Below are positions 42,763-55,147 of a stretch of DNA of 64,000 nucleotides, piece after piece; the stretch's first letter is position 1; the number at the start of each line of letters is the position of its first letter. A program made the position numbers and the translations under genes. The stretch is from NCBI GenBank assembly GCA_963691705.1, contig OY829540.1, positions 44,800,158-44,864,157 of the forward strand. Reading direction: 5' to 3'. The DNA is from Viola odorata (lineage: Eukaryota > Streptophyta > Magnoliopsida > Malpighiales > Violaceae). The notes beneath the pieces are model-generated. The model was not told where the DNA came from. It worked only from the letters and a program-made list of their open reading frames with translations, and did not search any database.

Positions 42763-42780
42763 TGGCGCCGTTGCCGGGGA
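42763..42780 (+). other. Primer binding site, tRNA-Asp type
   Basis: TGGCGCCGTTGCCGGGGA, complementary to the 3' end of plant tRNA-Asp, the usual Athila primer site. Confidence 0.85.
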
Positions 42781-42813
42781 TTTTGACGAAACTGATTTTT
42801 CTCTTTTGTTTGC

Positions 42814-44498
42814 ATGACGAGGAGATTTGCACCAGACCTACTCCCCCTTGATCACGAGCTTATTAGGACAGAAAAAAGACTTCAAAGACGGGCCAAAAGG
42901 CCATCCACCAGTCACGGGGAGGTCTCACGTCTTGCCTTCGTCAGTCATCTATCTAACTCAGATAATCACGGTATTCTCTTTCATCGAAACCTCGACGACC
43001 TAGTTCAACACACTATGGAACAAGATCAGCCTCCTCCCCCCCCTCCCCCAGGGCCCGATCCTCCACCAAACATCCAAACCATTGACGACCTCAATGCTGC
43101 CCCTGAAACACCGAGGACCTGCATCGAATGGCCCACTGTTGCCTATGACTGGACGCTCAAATCAGCAGTCATGCACCATCTTCCTCTTTTTCTTGGCATG
43201 GCCAAGGAAAATTCTCATAGGCACCTACATCAACTGCACAATATCTGCGAGGCCATGAAACCTACCAACGTCAGTATAGAGCAAGCTAAGCTCTATGCAT
43301 TCATGTGGTCCCTCAAGGACGATGCCCTCGATTGGTTCTACGACCTCCCTCCTAAATCCATTCGCTCATGGGAAGAAATGTCCAAATCTTTCACGGACAA
43401 GTATTACCCAGCGTCCATGGCCATGATCACTCACAAGCAGTTGGTCTCGATTCTTCAGAAGGATATGGAGAACCTCAATCAATATTATGAACGCTTCAAG
43501 AAGATGCAGGCGTTGTGCCCTTCTCACAACCTTACCGAGCATGCCCTCATCCAATATTTTTGTGAAGGTCTGTGAGCCCATGACAAGGCCCTGCTGAATG
43601 CCGCCGCACGTGGCTCTCTGTGTGCCCTTACTCCTGCTGATGCAAAGGCAACTATTGAACTTATGGCAAAGAATGTCGTGCCCATTATCAACAGCCGCAA
43701 TCAAGATGCCCGCTCAGCAGCCATGGAAAATCAGTTGGCCGCCATCACGGGCATGCTTCAGAACAAGGCGTCAGGACAACCCGTCCAAATGAAAGCTTTC
43801 CAAATTTTCCAATTCTCGGATCATCCCACCGATGCCTGCCCGTTCATTCCTGACGAAATTCAAGTAAATGCAGCAGGAGGGTATAACGCCCCATATGGTC
43901 AAAACTACAATCAGAATTGGAAACAGCCCAATCCCGGCTGGGTGAACAACCAATAATCATCAGGACCTAGCCAACAACACCAGCAAAATCCTTATGGAAA
44001 CCACCCACCTCCATACAACATGCAAAATTTCAAACCGAGGCCCACATACCATAACAACCAATACCAATATCAGCCACCACAAGGACAAGTCTTCATAGCC
44101 CCTGGCCCTATCTCACCTAGCAAAGAGGCCACCCTCAAAAGAGTCGCGGTCTTGACAACTGAAATGAAGGAAGTGAAAAACAAAGGCAGACTAAATAAAA
44201 CCCAAAGCACGGAGCGTGTACTATCAACTTTCGAAGCGGTCTCGAAATACCTTCTCGCGAAAATCCAGACCTCGACGGAAACCCATCTAGCTCTTCTCTT
44301 CCAGGCCCCAATGATGACTCTATCGAGCCCTCAACCAAGAAAAAGAAGGTTCCTAAGCACAAGGAGGCCAAGATACTAGAATGCATGGAAGATCGCATTC
44401 GTTCTCCTAGAGGAATGTCTCCGCGCAATGATAAAAATCCACAAGAGTTCTCCTAGGAGTATATCCACAAGATTCTTGAGCCACCCTTTCCTGAAAAG
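42814..44498 (+). pseudogene. Athila-type gag
   Basis: Start ATG at 42814, 33 bases after the PBS. The retrotransposon-gag domain at residues ~110-250 shows MHHLPLFLGMAKENSHRHL, DDALDWFYDLPPKSIRSW, and QYYERFKKMQALCPSHNL...QYFCEGL. A Pro-rich run lies at residues ~70-85. In-frame stops are TGA at 43573-43575 and TAA at 43954-43956; the same frame continues with an Asn/Gln-rich tail to about 44100, after which the frame breaks. No zinc knuckle is seen. Confidence 0.75.
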
Positions 44499-45653
44499 TT
44501 GGTCAAGACCAAGAAAGAGAGTGAGGACCGCGAGATTTTTGATATGTTCAGCAAGGTCCTTGTCAACATCCCCTTACTGCAAGAAGTCAAAAACGTGCCT
44601 CGATATGCCAAATTCTTAAAACAGCTATGTACGAACAAGTGTAAGCTAGCTGGGGTCAACAAGATAAGCGTCGAGATCAATCTCTCTGCTCACATTCAAC
44701 AAAAAATTCCCCCTAAATGCAAAGATCAAGGGATGTTCATTATCCCGATCAAGATTGGCACGGTTGATATTGGAAAGGCCATGTGCGACCTAGGAGCAGG
44801 CATCAACGTCATGCCCTTGATAATCTACAACAGTCTAGGCCTCGGGCCCTTGAAAAACACCAGACTTGTAATCCAATTGGCAGACCGATCTTTTGTTTAC
44901 CCAGAAGGGGTCATTGAGGACATCCTAGTGCAAGTGGGCGAATTCTTATTCTTGGCAGATTTCTACGTTATTGACATAGGAGATACTGAATCCACCAAGT
45001 CCACAGATGTGCTTCTTGGTCGACCATTCCTTGCCACAGTGAGGGCTAAGATCGATGTGCATGATGCCTCAATCACCCTTGAATTCGATGGCGAGACCAT
45101 CAAATTCAACATGCTTAACTCAATGCGCTATCCTTCTGAATTTTCCAGTGTTAATTATGTTGATATTATTGACCCTTACGTTGAAGAATTAGCTGACTTA
45201 CACTCTACTGACCCTTTGCAGATTGCCCTCAATTGGAGCATCACACCTGAATCATTGGAAGTTCTGGCCTCGACAATAGCAACCCCATCAGAGTTGCATG
45301 CTGTTGTTGCTGCTTTAGAAGCACAACCTCCTGACACATCTACCCCCATCGAGGCCTCGACGTTGTCAACAGACCATTCCAAACTCCATCCGTCTCTAGT
45401 TCAAGCACCTATCTTGGAATTGAAGACCTTGCTCACATATCTGAAGTATGCTTATCTTGGCCTCGACGACTCCCTCCCGGTCATCATATCCAGTTCCTTG
45501 GCAAGACCTGAAGAAATAGAGTTGACAACCCTACTCAAAGAATTTAAGCAAGCCATCAGATGGACTATAGCTGACATTAAAGGCTTGTCACCAGCTCTGT
45601 GTACTTACCGCATTCATCTAGAGGAAGAGAGAAAAACTATCCGCCAGCCTTAA
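44499..45653 (+). pseudogene. Athila-type aspartic protease and RT linker
   Basis: The protease block reads PIKIGTVDIGKAMCDLGAGINVMPL, with the active-site D-L-G-A of Athila proteases, then the closing STDVLLGRPFLATVRAKID. A long linker leads to ELTTLLKEFKQAIRWTIADIKGLSP, the usual lead-in to RT. The TAA at 45651-45653 is in frame with RT, so this is one frame interrupted by a stop. Confidence 0.8.
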
Positions 45654-47159
45654 CGAAGATTAAATCCGCCCATGATGGAGGTAGTAAAAAAGGTCGTCTT
45701 GAAGTTGTTAGATGCAGGAGTAATCTATCCCATTTTAGACAGCCCATGGGTTAGCCCTATCCAGGTTGTGCCCAAGAAATCTGGCGGGACCATCATCGAA
45801 GGCCAAGATGGGGACTTGATCCCAACAAGGATCCAAACGGGGTGGCGAGTGTGCATTGACTACCGTCGCTTGAATGCAACCACAAGGAAGGATCATTTCC
45901 CACTTCCCTTTATCGATCAAATGTTAGAGCGTCTCGCGAGCAAGGCGCATTATTGTTGTTTGGATGGCTATTCCGGGTTCCACCAAATTCCAGTTGCCCT
46001 CGAAGATCAGGAGAAAACCACATTCACATGCCCCTTCGGCACATTTGCCTATAGACGGATACCTCTCGGTCTTTGCAATGCTCCTGCCACTTTTCAAAGA
46101 TGCATGGTGAGCATTTTTTCTGAGTTTGTGGAAGAGTGCATCGAGATCTTTATGGATGATTTCATAATATATGGCAACTCTTTCCTGGAATGCCTTGCCA
46201 ATCTCAATTTTTTTTTGCAATGATGTGTCGAGACCAATCTAGTGCTGAACTTCGAAAAATGCCACTTCATGGTGGATCGAGGCCTCATTCTAGGCCATGT
46301 TGTCTCAAGAGAGGGGATCCAAGTGGATAGAGCCAAGATCGAAGTTATTGAAACTCTGCCCTACCCCACTTATGTCAAGGACGTGCGTTCTTTTCTTGGT
46401 CACGCTGGATTTTATCGACGCTTCATTAAGGATTTTTCAAAGATTGCCCAACCCATGTTTAGATTGCTTCAAAAGGAAATAGATTTCGTCTTTAGTGACA
46501 GTTGCAAGGCTGCCTTCGATACCCTCAAGGCCAAGCTCATTTCTGCTCCCATCATTCGTGCCCCTGATTGGACCATTCCTTTCGAGATCATGTGTGATGC
46601 CAGCAATACAGCCCTCGGCCTATTATGCGCCGTCTTGGGTCAGAAAAAGGATAGGGAAACTTATGTGATTTATTATGCGTCGAAGTTGCTAGACCCCGAC
46701 CAACAAAACTACACCACCACTGAAAAAGAGCTGCTGGCGGTTGTCTATGCCCTCGATAAATTCAAACAGTACCTCTTTGGCACACATGTCATAATCTACA
46801 CGGACCATTCAGCCCTGAAGTGTTTATTAACAAAGGCCGATGCGAAGCCTCGACTCATCCATTGGATCTTGCTTCTCCAAGAGTTCAACCTCCAGATCAA
46901 AGATAAGAAAGGCTCCAAAACCTCTATAGCGGATCATTTGAGCCGACTTCAAGCCCAAGATAACGACTCTTTGGTGCCCATCCGAGATACTTTTACCAAT
47001 GAACGCCTATGTCTAGCCCACACTGTTCAATTTCCATGGTTCTTAGATATAGCCAACTTCTGTGCTATAGGTTCCTATCCTGCCGAGGCCTCGACGTCTG
47101 AAGGCAACAGGATTAGAAGACAATCCAGGTATTACGTCTGGGACAATCCTTACTTGTAG
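45654..47159 (+). pseudogene. Athila-type reverse transcriptase and RNase H
   Basis: RT motifs include WRVCIDYRRLNATTRKDH, LDGYSGFHQI, GLCNAPATFQRC and the catalytic FMDD. After an in-frame TGA at 46221-46223 the connection continues (FLGHAGFYRRFIKDFSKIA). RNase H follows (MCDASNTALG, YTTTEKELLAVV, IIYTDHSALKCL). It ends at a TAG (47157-47159) where the family normally has Trp in YVWDEPYLWK. The stops are mostly explained by C-to-T or G-to-A changes. Confidence 0.85.
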
Positions 47160-47170
47160 AAGCATTGTGC

Positions 47171-48331
47171 AGATCAGATCATCAGGTGCTGCATAACTAT
47201 AGACGAGGTGCCCTCGATCCTTAAGTTCTGTCACTCAACGACTGAAGGAGGCCATTTCGCATATAAAAAGACTGCCTTGAAAGTCTTGGAGGCAGGCCTA
47301 TTCTGGCCATCCATTTTTAAGGACTCCTATCTATTTTGTGCATCATGCCCTCGATGTCAAGCGAGAGAGAATATAGGCGCCAAAAATTAGATGCCCTTGA
47401 CGGGTATTATCTCTTGTGAAATCTTCGATATATGGGGCATTGACTTTATGGGCCTCTTTCCAAGCTCATTCGAACACACCTATATTCTCCTTGCCGTCGA
47501 TTACGTCTCAAAATGGATTGAGGCCAAGGCACCAAAATAGACGACTCAAAGGTGGTAGTTAATTTCTTGCGCACCAACATCTTCAATCGGTTTGGGACTC
47601 CTCGAGCCCTCATCAGCGATCGAGGGACGCACTTTTGCAATCGAGTCGTTTCTTCTCTACTCAACAAGTATGGAGTGACCCATAGGGTGTCCACAACCTA
47701 TCACCCTCAGACAAACGGGCAAGCTGAAGTGTCAAATAGGGAAATCAAGTCTATCCTTGAAAAAACAGTCAACCAATCGAGGAAAGACTGGAGCTTAAAG
47801 TTGGACGATGCTCTTTGGGCATACCGTACTGCATTCAAGACCCCAATCGGCATGACTCCATACAGTCTCGTTTATGGCAAACCATGCCATCTTCCGGTCG
47901 AGATTGTGCACAAGGCCCTATGGGCACTTAGAAAGGTCAACATGGATTTGAATGATAATGGACAACATCGACGCCTACAGATTCAGGAGCTGGAAGAGCT
48001 CAGAAATGAGGCTTATGAAAACTCTCTGATTTACAAGGGTAAGATGAAAGCCCACCATGATAAGCATCTCTCTCATAAGAAATTTTCTGTTGGACAAAAA
48101 GTTTTATTGTATAACTCTCGTCTTCAGATTTTTTCAGGAAAACTCAAGTCGAAATGGTCGGGCCCTTACATCGTCACTGCCACTTTTGATCATGGAGCGA
48201 TCGAGATCGCGATCCTTGATGGAGGCGAACCTTTCAAGGTCAATGGCCATAGGATAAAGCCATTTTACGAGGGATTCAGGGCCTCAACCGAAGAAGCAAT
48301 GGAGATGGCACCACCACCCAACCAGCCCTAG
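47171..48331 (+). pseudogene. Athila-type integrase, copy 1
   Basis: The HHCC finger reads FCHSTTEGGHFAYKKTA and CASCPRCQARENI. The core has the first Asp in IWGIDFMG, the second in [11 protein letters not shown] and the Glu in NGQAEVSNR. The C-terminal [16 protein letters not shown] block follows and the frame ends at 48331. In-frame stops lie at 47388-47390 and 47538-47540, and a frame change lies between 47540 and 47552, so it is inactive. Confidence 0.85.
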
Positions 48332-48950
48332 ATATCAGCAAGCCGTCGAGGCCTCGACGTTAAACAAGGCTACGCTCGTGGAGAATTCCACGAGTCGTTC
48401 CCACTCCTTCTCTCTCTCCCTATATCTCTTTTTTTTTCGTTGCCTTTTTATTAATTACATATAGCATGCATTTTAATTTATTCTCCCTTTTTGTGTTTCC
48501 CATGTTAAGTTTTAATTCCTTTAAAATTTGAATTGTTGTTTTCAACAACACTCCTTTATTCCTTATCTAACCGCTCTTTTCTCCCTCCCACCCCCACTAA
48601 TATCTCCCTCATTAATTATCTTGTCCCCTTCTTCTTTATTTGCATTCATTAACGCATTTAATTTCTTTTGTCCTTTTTCTCATGGCAGTTAGGATGCGCA
48701 GACCAAGTACCTGCCAGACCTCTCCCCTTGCACCACGTCAGCCCACCTTTTTCAGAGAATCAGATCACACCTTCCCTCTCTCCGTCCTTTCCACTGCCAC
48801 GATTTGATCTCCTCTTTAAACCTTTCCCACGCCCTCCCAAACGCTTTCCAATCCCTATCTCTGCCAACCGCAACCTTCCCTCTCACTCCCTCCAACTCTC
48901 ATCTTCTTCAACCATCTTCTCCAGTCACATCACCATCATCCACTCCGGCC
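48332..48950 (+). other. Spacer between integrase and the Athila 3' ORFs, copy 1
   Basis: CT-rich and AT-rich, with no supported gene. It includes the leader of the 3' ORF and a long CT-rich tract around 48720-48950. Confidence 0.4.
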
Positions 48951-49166
48951 ATGGTGAAGCAAGTCGCCTATAAACGCACCCCAGGGACACGAGCACCCAC
49001 CATCACACACTCACCTGAACCTTCTGATTCCTCTTCCTCTCTCCCACCACCAAACACCATCACACCTCCCACCACCGCAAAAACCACACCACCGCCGACC
49101 ACCGCCGTACCAGATCGCAAGCCAGCAGATTCCTCCTCGGGGGAATATGAATCCTCTTCGGAGTAA
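48951..49166 (+). pseudogene. Athila 3' ORF, Pro/Ser/Thr-rich N-terminal piece
   Basis: An ATG at 48951 opens a 71-codon frame with SSSSLPPPN, TPPTT and an acidic end (SSGEYESSSE). It stops at 49164-49166. The K/E-rich frame that follows is probably the same protein after decay. No fold can be assigned. Confidence 0.45.
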
Positions 49167-49310
49167 ACCAAAACTCCAGCTATCAAGGCCAAGCCTTCAG
49201 TCGTTCAGCCAAGAGCGCCCCCAGTAGCGAGATCTAGGAAAGCCATGGCAAGGCAGCCGACAAAGGTCAAGGCAATACAACCCCAAAAACACTAAAGGAA
49301 ATGACGGTGG

Positions 49311-50640
49311 ATGAGGTTTTGGGGGAAATTCTGGTGTCCGACGAAGAGACATACAAGAGCAGTAGGAGCAAACGTTCGGGGACTAGGAGGGTGGAGAAGA
49401 AAAACTGCGGATGATGGAGAAGAAGAAGTGGAGGAAGGTGGAGAGGAAGAAGCCGAGGAAATGGAAAGAAGAGCGGCTAAGCTCGCTAAGGAAGAAGTAG
49501 CAGCTGAATCAGCTAAGAAAGAGGAAGAGGAGCGTGTCAAGGCTACCCCGACCAAGGTGAAGAAGGAGGGCAAGCTAAAATCTAAAGTCAGCACTCCGAC
49601 CACCACGAAGAGGAAACTCACCGTGGAAGAGAAAGGCAAGGCCTCGACGACCACTTCCAAGAAGAAGCAGCGCGTCATGGAATCGACAGCTGTCGAGGCC
49701 AAGACGCCGATATCTTCATCGGGGCCTCAATCAACAGCTAAACCCCAGGTGCCTTCTGACCTCTCCTCTCTAAATGGCTGGTTAGTTTTCCATGATAAAG
49801 TCTCTCGTGATAAACTGAATATTTTTCTTGGTAAGGGTATAACCACTTGTACGCGTCTAGACTTTGAATTTTTAGATAAAATGGGTGTGGGGTCTCGAGT
49901 CCTAGAGCTCATCAGAAATATTGGCTGGGAAGATCTTTTCTTCCTCTAGTACCCGACATTTCTCGAGCTCTCGCTTGAATTTTTCACGTCCTTTTGGGTT
50001 GCCATGGAACATTTTAAGCCTAAAGGAAAATCAGGACCTAATTTGTCTATGCCTAGGGGGTTTGATGAACACTTGGTTTAAGATATCTTTGAATGATTTT
50101 AATGAATTGCTTTAGCCTGATAGTGATGATGAAATAGACCAACCTGCCTCTAAGCATGCCCTGACTATTATCCCCCCTGTGTTTAATACGGATGAAGCGT
50201 TTTGAGAGCTAACCGGAAATCCTAATGCCGAGTTTAACCCTCGATATGCGAAAGCCCATGAGCTTGTGGACCCATCTCTACAAATCCTGCATCGTTATCT
50301 TGCCCTCACCCTCGCGGGTCGTTCTGGTACAGCTGGGCAGTTAACGATGCACGAGCTATTTTTCTTATGATGCATGGTCCACAAGCATAGGGTAAATTTG
50401 GGTTATTGGGTTGTTTCTTCTCTTATAACTGTGCAAAACTCTAATCGAGCCCCTATCTTAGGATCGCTTATAACTTTGATTGTTGTCAATAGTCGTGGTC
50501 TCGATGTTGAATCCTGTGATCTTTTCTCACCTCCGTCCTTTAAAGATTTGGACCGCAGAACGTTAGACACGATGGGGCTTTTGTGTGTTTCACAAGGTGT
50601 GTTCAGTTTCAGTGCAGGTTGCACACCGCAAAAGGAGCAA
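49311..50640 (+). pseudogene. Athila ORF-1-like region, fragmented
   Basis: 49400-49740 encodes a Glu/Lys/Ala-rich coiled region with basic patches (TTSKKKQR). 49780-49949 then runs through FLDKMGVGSRVLELIRNIGWEDLFFL to a TAG. The same frame continues YPTFLELSLEFFTSFW, and after more stops LHRYLALTLAGR and GQLTMHELFFL. This order resembles the Arabidopsis ATHILA ORF-1 family found downstream of pol in Athila elements. It has been compared with an env-like gene, but no transmembrane segment or signal peptide is seen here. Confidence 0.6.
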
Positions 50641-50729
50641 GCTTTCGGCACCAAGTATGGCGGTGACTTTGACTACCCGGACCTATCAAGGCCTCGATCA
50701 TTAGCTCGCCAAGAACCACCCAGCACGCC

Positions 50730-52417
50730 TGATCGTCGAAATCAAATACAATTTATAGTGCCTGAAAATATGTACACAATTGATAATGTGTATAGTGGTA
50801 GTCAGGGTCGAACACAGGGATTGAGAGAGACTGATTCAAGGTCTTGAATGAAATCACAGGACAAAAACACGAAAAGTAACAAATAGGGGGTTTTATGTGA
50901 CTAAACAAGTCAGCCAAGAGAGTTTGGGAGCTAACAATTTCTAACTAAGAAAGCAGTATTTGGGACCTTAAGTTGTCAGTTCGGGGTCCTAAAGGAGAAA
51001 ATATAGCAAATCAGTGAACAGGTCAAGATAATAAAATAGAGAGAGAAATAAGCACAATAAATCAGATAGAGAAGGATCTTAGCAAAAGACATTCTTGGGT
51101 TGCATTCGGGGGCCCGATTGTCATCAGCACAGAAATATTCTACTAAAGCATGCATAGAAATGACATAGGGACCAGATTCCTCGGATATCCCCTACTTTTC
51201 TCTTAAGCGAAACTACCCCCCGTTTCCACATATGAAGTAGTCTTGACAGCCCGCCATCCCTCCAGGCACGAATGTGGGAGGGCCATATTCAGACTGCCCA
51301 TGAAGATAAGAAAAGACAGATCTAGAGCTAAAAGTCCCTCAGTTTGTCAGGCTCGTGACCTCGCCTTAATTAACTACTTACCCTATCTAGTCGAGACCAT
51401 TTCAGCACAGTTACTACTAGATAGATGTCTACTTGTTCCATGCGACTTTCCTTCCGTATTTATCACATGGATGACAGCATTTACTCATAGAAATTATCAG
51501 TTGATCAAGCCTCTAATTACCACAAGCAAAAGTGTAATTAAAATGATAAGCAATTAAATATGGCAGTAAGAATATATTAAGCATGTTTAGGCCTCAAATC
51601 TGCCCCTGCAGCCCTTGAATAACCTTTGCTAAGAATTAAGGATTTAGCTACTCATGCTTGAAAATAAATAAATAATAATTGAAGAGAGCATAATAAGTAA
51701 ATAAAATAGATTAAGGGAAGAAGACTTTGTTACTAAAACCTTTTGAAGCCCGGCGGCAAGGAGGAAGGAAGCTAACAAGAACTAGAGAGATAAACTAGAG
51801 AGAAGTCTAAGAAAAACTAATTCTAATGATTCTAAAAATTATATTATGTGATAAGAGATGTCCTAAACTACTCCTTGGATGCTCCTTATAAGCTAGAGCT
51901 CCAAGCACAAAATATCTTCAGCCTAAACTAGGGACAAAATGCATTTAAAGAAAGCCTATTACAATGGATCTATGCTCCTTAAAGCATAAAGCTGAAAAGC
52001 ACAAAGCTGGAGGTCAAGGTCTGATTTGCCCAGCTTTGGCAGATCTGAACTGGGCTCAAGGTCTGGAATGGTCAGAAGGTAGGTATTTTGTGATCAGTAC
52101 AGAATGGTCAGAACAGTGTCAGGGGGATCACATGGGAGCTTTGGCAAGAGGACACGTGGAAATGCCGTTCTTTGCCCTTCGGGGGCCCGAATGGAGAATC
52201 TGATTCGGGACCTTGAACGCTATTCTGGAGTCGGGACCTCAACTTTGCTCTTGAAGCTCGAATTCGCCCAAAATGCTCAAAAAATGCATGTTTTTGCATA
52301 AACTCCCCTTTTAGGCCTACATCTGCAATAGTAATGAAAACAAGGATAAATTAGCAGAATCACGCCTTAAATCGGTGAGAAAATGGGGAGAAAATCGTGC
52401 ATAAAAACATGCTATCA
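50730..52417 (-). repeat. Minus-strand LTR of an Athila-related family, 1688 bp
   Basis: In minus sense it starts TGATAGCATG and ends GACGATCA. Homologous to the fragment at 21100-22464. A polypurine-like stretch and internal-type sequence lie upstream (52418-52580), so this is the 3' LTR of a truncated minus-strand element rather than a clean solo LTR. Flanking bases do not form a target duplication. Confidence 0.65.
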
Positions 52418-52580
52418 AATAATCCCCACACTGCCCAATGCTCGCCCTCAAGCATTCACAAAATTTAGAACAGTCCCCAAAATAGAACAAACACACCAAA
52501 CCATAGCACAGAGAATAAGCATGCTTTTCCACATTCGGGACCCCGAATAAAAACAGATTTTGCCTAGATGAACCTGCATT
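52418..52580 (-). other. Polypurine tract and end of internal region of the minus-strand element
   Basis: In minus sense CAGTGTGGGGATTATT leads straight into the LTR start, as a polypurine tract would. The rest is noncoding, and is cut off where the plus-strand duplication begins at 52581. Confidence 0.4.
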
Positions 52581-53741
52581 AGATCAGATCATCAGGTGCT
52601 GCATAACTATAGACGAGGTGCCCTCGATCCTTAAGTTCTGTCACTCAACGACTGAAGGAGGCCATTTCGCATATAAAAAGACTGCCTTGAAAGTCTTGGA
52701 GGCAGGCCTATTCTGGCCATCCATTTTTAAGGACTCCTATCTATTTTGTGCATCATGCCCTCGATGTCAAGCGAGAGAGAATATAGGCGCCAAAAATTAG
52801 ATGCCCTTGACGGGTATTATCTCTTGTGAAATCTTCGATATATGGGGCATTGACTTTATGGGCCTCTTTCCAAGCTCATTCGAACACACCTATATTCTCC
52901 TTGCCGTCGATTACGTCTCAAAATGGATTGAGGCCAAGGCACCAAAATAGACGACTCAAAGGTGGTAGTTAATTTCTTGCGCACCAACATCTTCAATCGG
53001 TTTGGGACTCCTCGAGCCCTCATCAGCGATCGAGGGACGCACTTTTGCAATCGAGTCGTTTCTTCTCTACTCAACAAGTATGGAGTGACCCATAGGGTGT
53101 CCACAACCTATCACCCTCAGAAAAACGGGCAAGCTGAAGTGTCAAATAGGGAAATCAAGTCTATCCTTGAAAAAACAGTCAACCAATCGAGGAAAGACTG
53201 GAGCTTAAAGTTGGACGATGCTCTTTGGGCATACCGTACTGCATTCAAGACCCCAATCGGCATGACTCCATACAGTCTCGTTTATGGCAAACCATGCCGT
53301 CTTCCGGTCGAGATTGAGCACAAGGCCCTATGGGCACTTAGAAAGGTCAACATGGATTTGAATGATAATGGACAACATCGACGCCTACAGATTCAGGAGC
53401 TGGAAGAGCTCAGAAATGAGGCTTATGAAAACTCTCTGATTTACAAGGGTAAGATGAAAGCCCACCATGATAAGCATCTCTCTCCTAAGAAATTTTCTGT
53501 TGGACAAAAAGTTTTATTGTATAACTCTCGTCTTCAGATTTTTTCAGGAAAACTCAAGTCGAAATGGTCGGGCCCTTACATCGTCACTGCCACTTTTGAT
53601 CATGGAGCGATCGAGATCGCGATCCTTGATGGAGGCGAACCTTTCAAGGTCAATGGCCATAGGATAAAGCCATTTTATGAGGGATTCAGGGCCTCAACCG
53701 AAGAAGCAATGGAGATGGCACCACCACCCAACCAGCCCTAG
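52581..53741 (+). pseudogene. Athila-type integrase, copy 2
   Basis: Same organisation and the same stops as copy 1 (52798-52800, 52948-52950 and the following frame change). It differs in a few residues, including [10 protein letters not shown] for [10 protein letters not shown] at the block bearing the catalytic Glu, CRLPVEIE for CHLPVEIV, and LSPKK for LSHKK. The Glu itself is kept. It is not expected to be active. Confidence 0.85.
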
Positions 53742-54363
53742 ATATCAGCAAGCCGTCGAGGCCTCGACGTTAAACAAGGCTACGCTCGTGGAGAATTCCA
53801 CGAGTCGTTCCAACTCCTTCTCTCTCTCCCCATATCTCTTTTTTTTTTCGTTGTCTTTTTATTAATTACATATAGCATGCATTTTAATTTATTCTCCCTT
53901 TTTGTGTTTCCCATGTTAAGTTTTAATTCCTTTAAAATTTGAATTGTTGTTTTCAACAACACTCCTTTATTCCTTATCTAACCGCTCTTTTCTCCCTCCC
54001 ACCCCCCACTAATATCTCCCTCATTAATTATCTTGTCCCCTTCTTCTTTATTTGCATTCATTAACGCATTTAATTTCTTTTGTCCTTTTGTCTCATGGCA
54101 GTTAGGATGCGCAGACCAAGTACCTGCCAGACCTCTCCCCTTGCACCACGTCAGCCCACCTTTTTCAGAGAATCAGATCACACCTTCCCTCTCTCCGTCC
54201 TTTCCACTGCCACGATTTGATCTCCTCTTTAAACCTTTCCCACGCCCTCCCAAACGCTTTCCAATCCCTATCTCTGCCAACCGCAACCTTCCCTCTCACT
54301 CCCTCCAACTCTCATCTTCTTCAACCATCTTCTCCAGTCACATCACCATCATCCACTCCGGCC

Positions 54364-55147
54364 ATGGTGAAGCAAGTCGCCTATAAACGCACCCCAGGGA
54401 CACGAGCACCCACCATCACACGCTCACCTGAACCTTCTGATTCCTCTTCCTCTCTCCCACCACCAAATGCCATCACACCTCCCACCACCGTAAAAACCAC
54501 ACCACCGCCGACCACCGCCGTACCAGATCGCAAGCCAGCAGATTCCTCCTCGGGGGAATATGAATCCTCTTCGGAGTAAACCAAAACTCCAGCTATCAAG
54601 GCCAAGCCTTCAGTCGTTCAGCCAAGAGCGCCCCCAGTAGCGAGATCTGGGAAAGCCATGGCAAGGCAGCCGACAAAGGTCAAGGCAATACAACCCCAAA
54701 AACACTAAAGGAAATGACGGTGGATGAGGTTTTGGGGGAAATCCTGGTGTCCGACGAAGAGGACATACAAGAGCAGTAGGAGCAAAGGTTCGGGGACTAG
54801 GAGGGTGGAGAAGAAAAACTGCGGAGGATGGAGAAGAAGAAGTGGAGGAAGGTGGAGAGGAAGAAGCCGAGGAAATGGAAAGAAGAGCGGCTAAGCTCGC
54901 TAAGGAAGAAGTAGCAGCTGAATCAGCTAAGAAAGAGGAAGAGGAGCGTGTCAAGGCAACCCCGACCAAGGTGAAGAAGGAGGGCAAGCTAAAATCTAAA
55001 GTCAGCACTCCGACCACCACGAAGAGGAAACTCACCGTGGAAGAGAAAGGCAAGGCCTCGACGACCACTTCCAAGAAGAAGCAGCGCGTCATGGAATCGA
55101 CAGCTGTCGAGGCCAAGACGCCGATATCTTCATCGGGGCCTCAATAA
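54364..55147 (+). pseudogene. Athila 3' ORF region, copy 2
   Basis: The Pro/Ser-rich piece starts at 54364 and stops at 54577-54579; the Glu/Lys-rich coiled piece runs to a TAA at 55145-55147, a stop that copy 1 lacks. The ATHILA ORF-1 part is cut off by the satellite 106 bases later. Confidence 0.6.

Larger units (their letters stand above)
47171..49843 (+). repeat. Segmental duplication, copy 1 (integrase to 3' ORF)
   Basis: This 2.67-kb stretch is repeated at 52581-55253 with only scattered substitutions and a few 1-3-base indels; the offset moves from 5410 to about 5412-5413. Both copies share the same internal stops. Confidence 0.9.
40953..50729 (+). mobile_element. Athila-type Ty3/gypsy retrotransposon, 3' LTR missing
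   Basis: Order is LTR (40953-42757), tRNA-Asp-type PBS, gag, protease, RT, RNase H, integrase, then a 3' open reading frame region with Athila ORF-1-like sequence. The long LTR, PBS and gene order are Athila features. The frame of pol is mostly kept but has several in-frame stops. Instead of a plus-strand 3' LTR, a minus-strand LTR of a related family begins at 50730. Confidence 0.85.

Noticed and set aside
48804..49166. Env-like glycoprotein after the Athila integrase
   Set aside because: No signal peptide, transmembrane helix or Cys pattern. The pieces are Pro/Ser-rich, coiled or ATHILA ORF-1-like.
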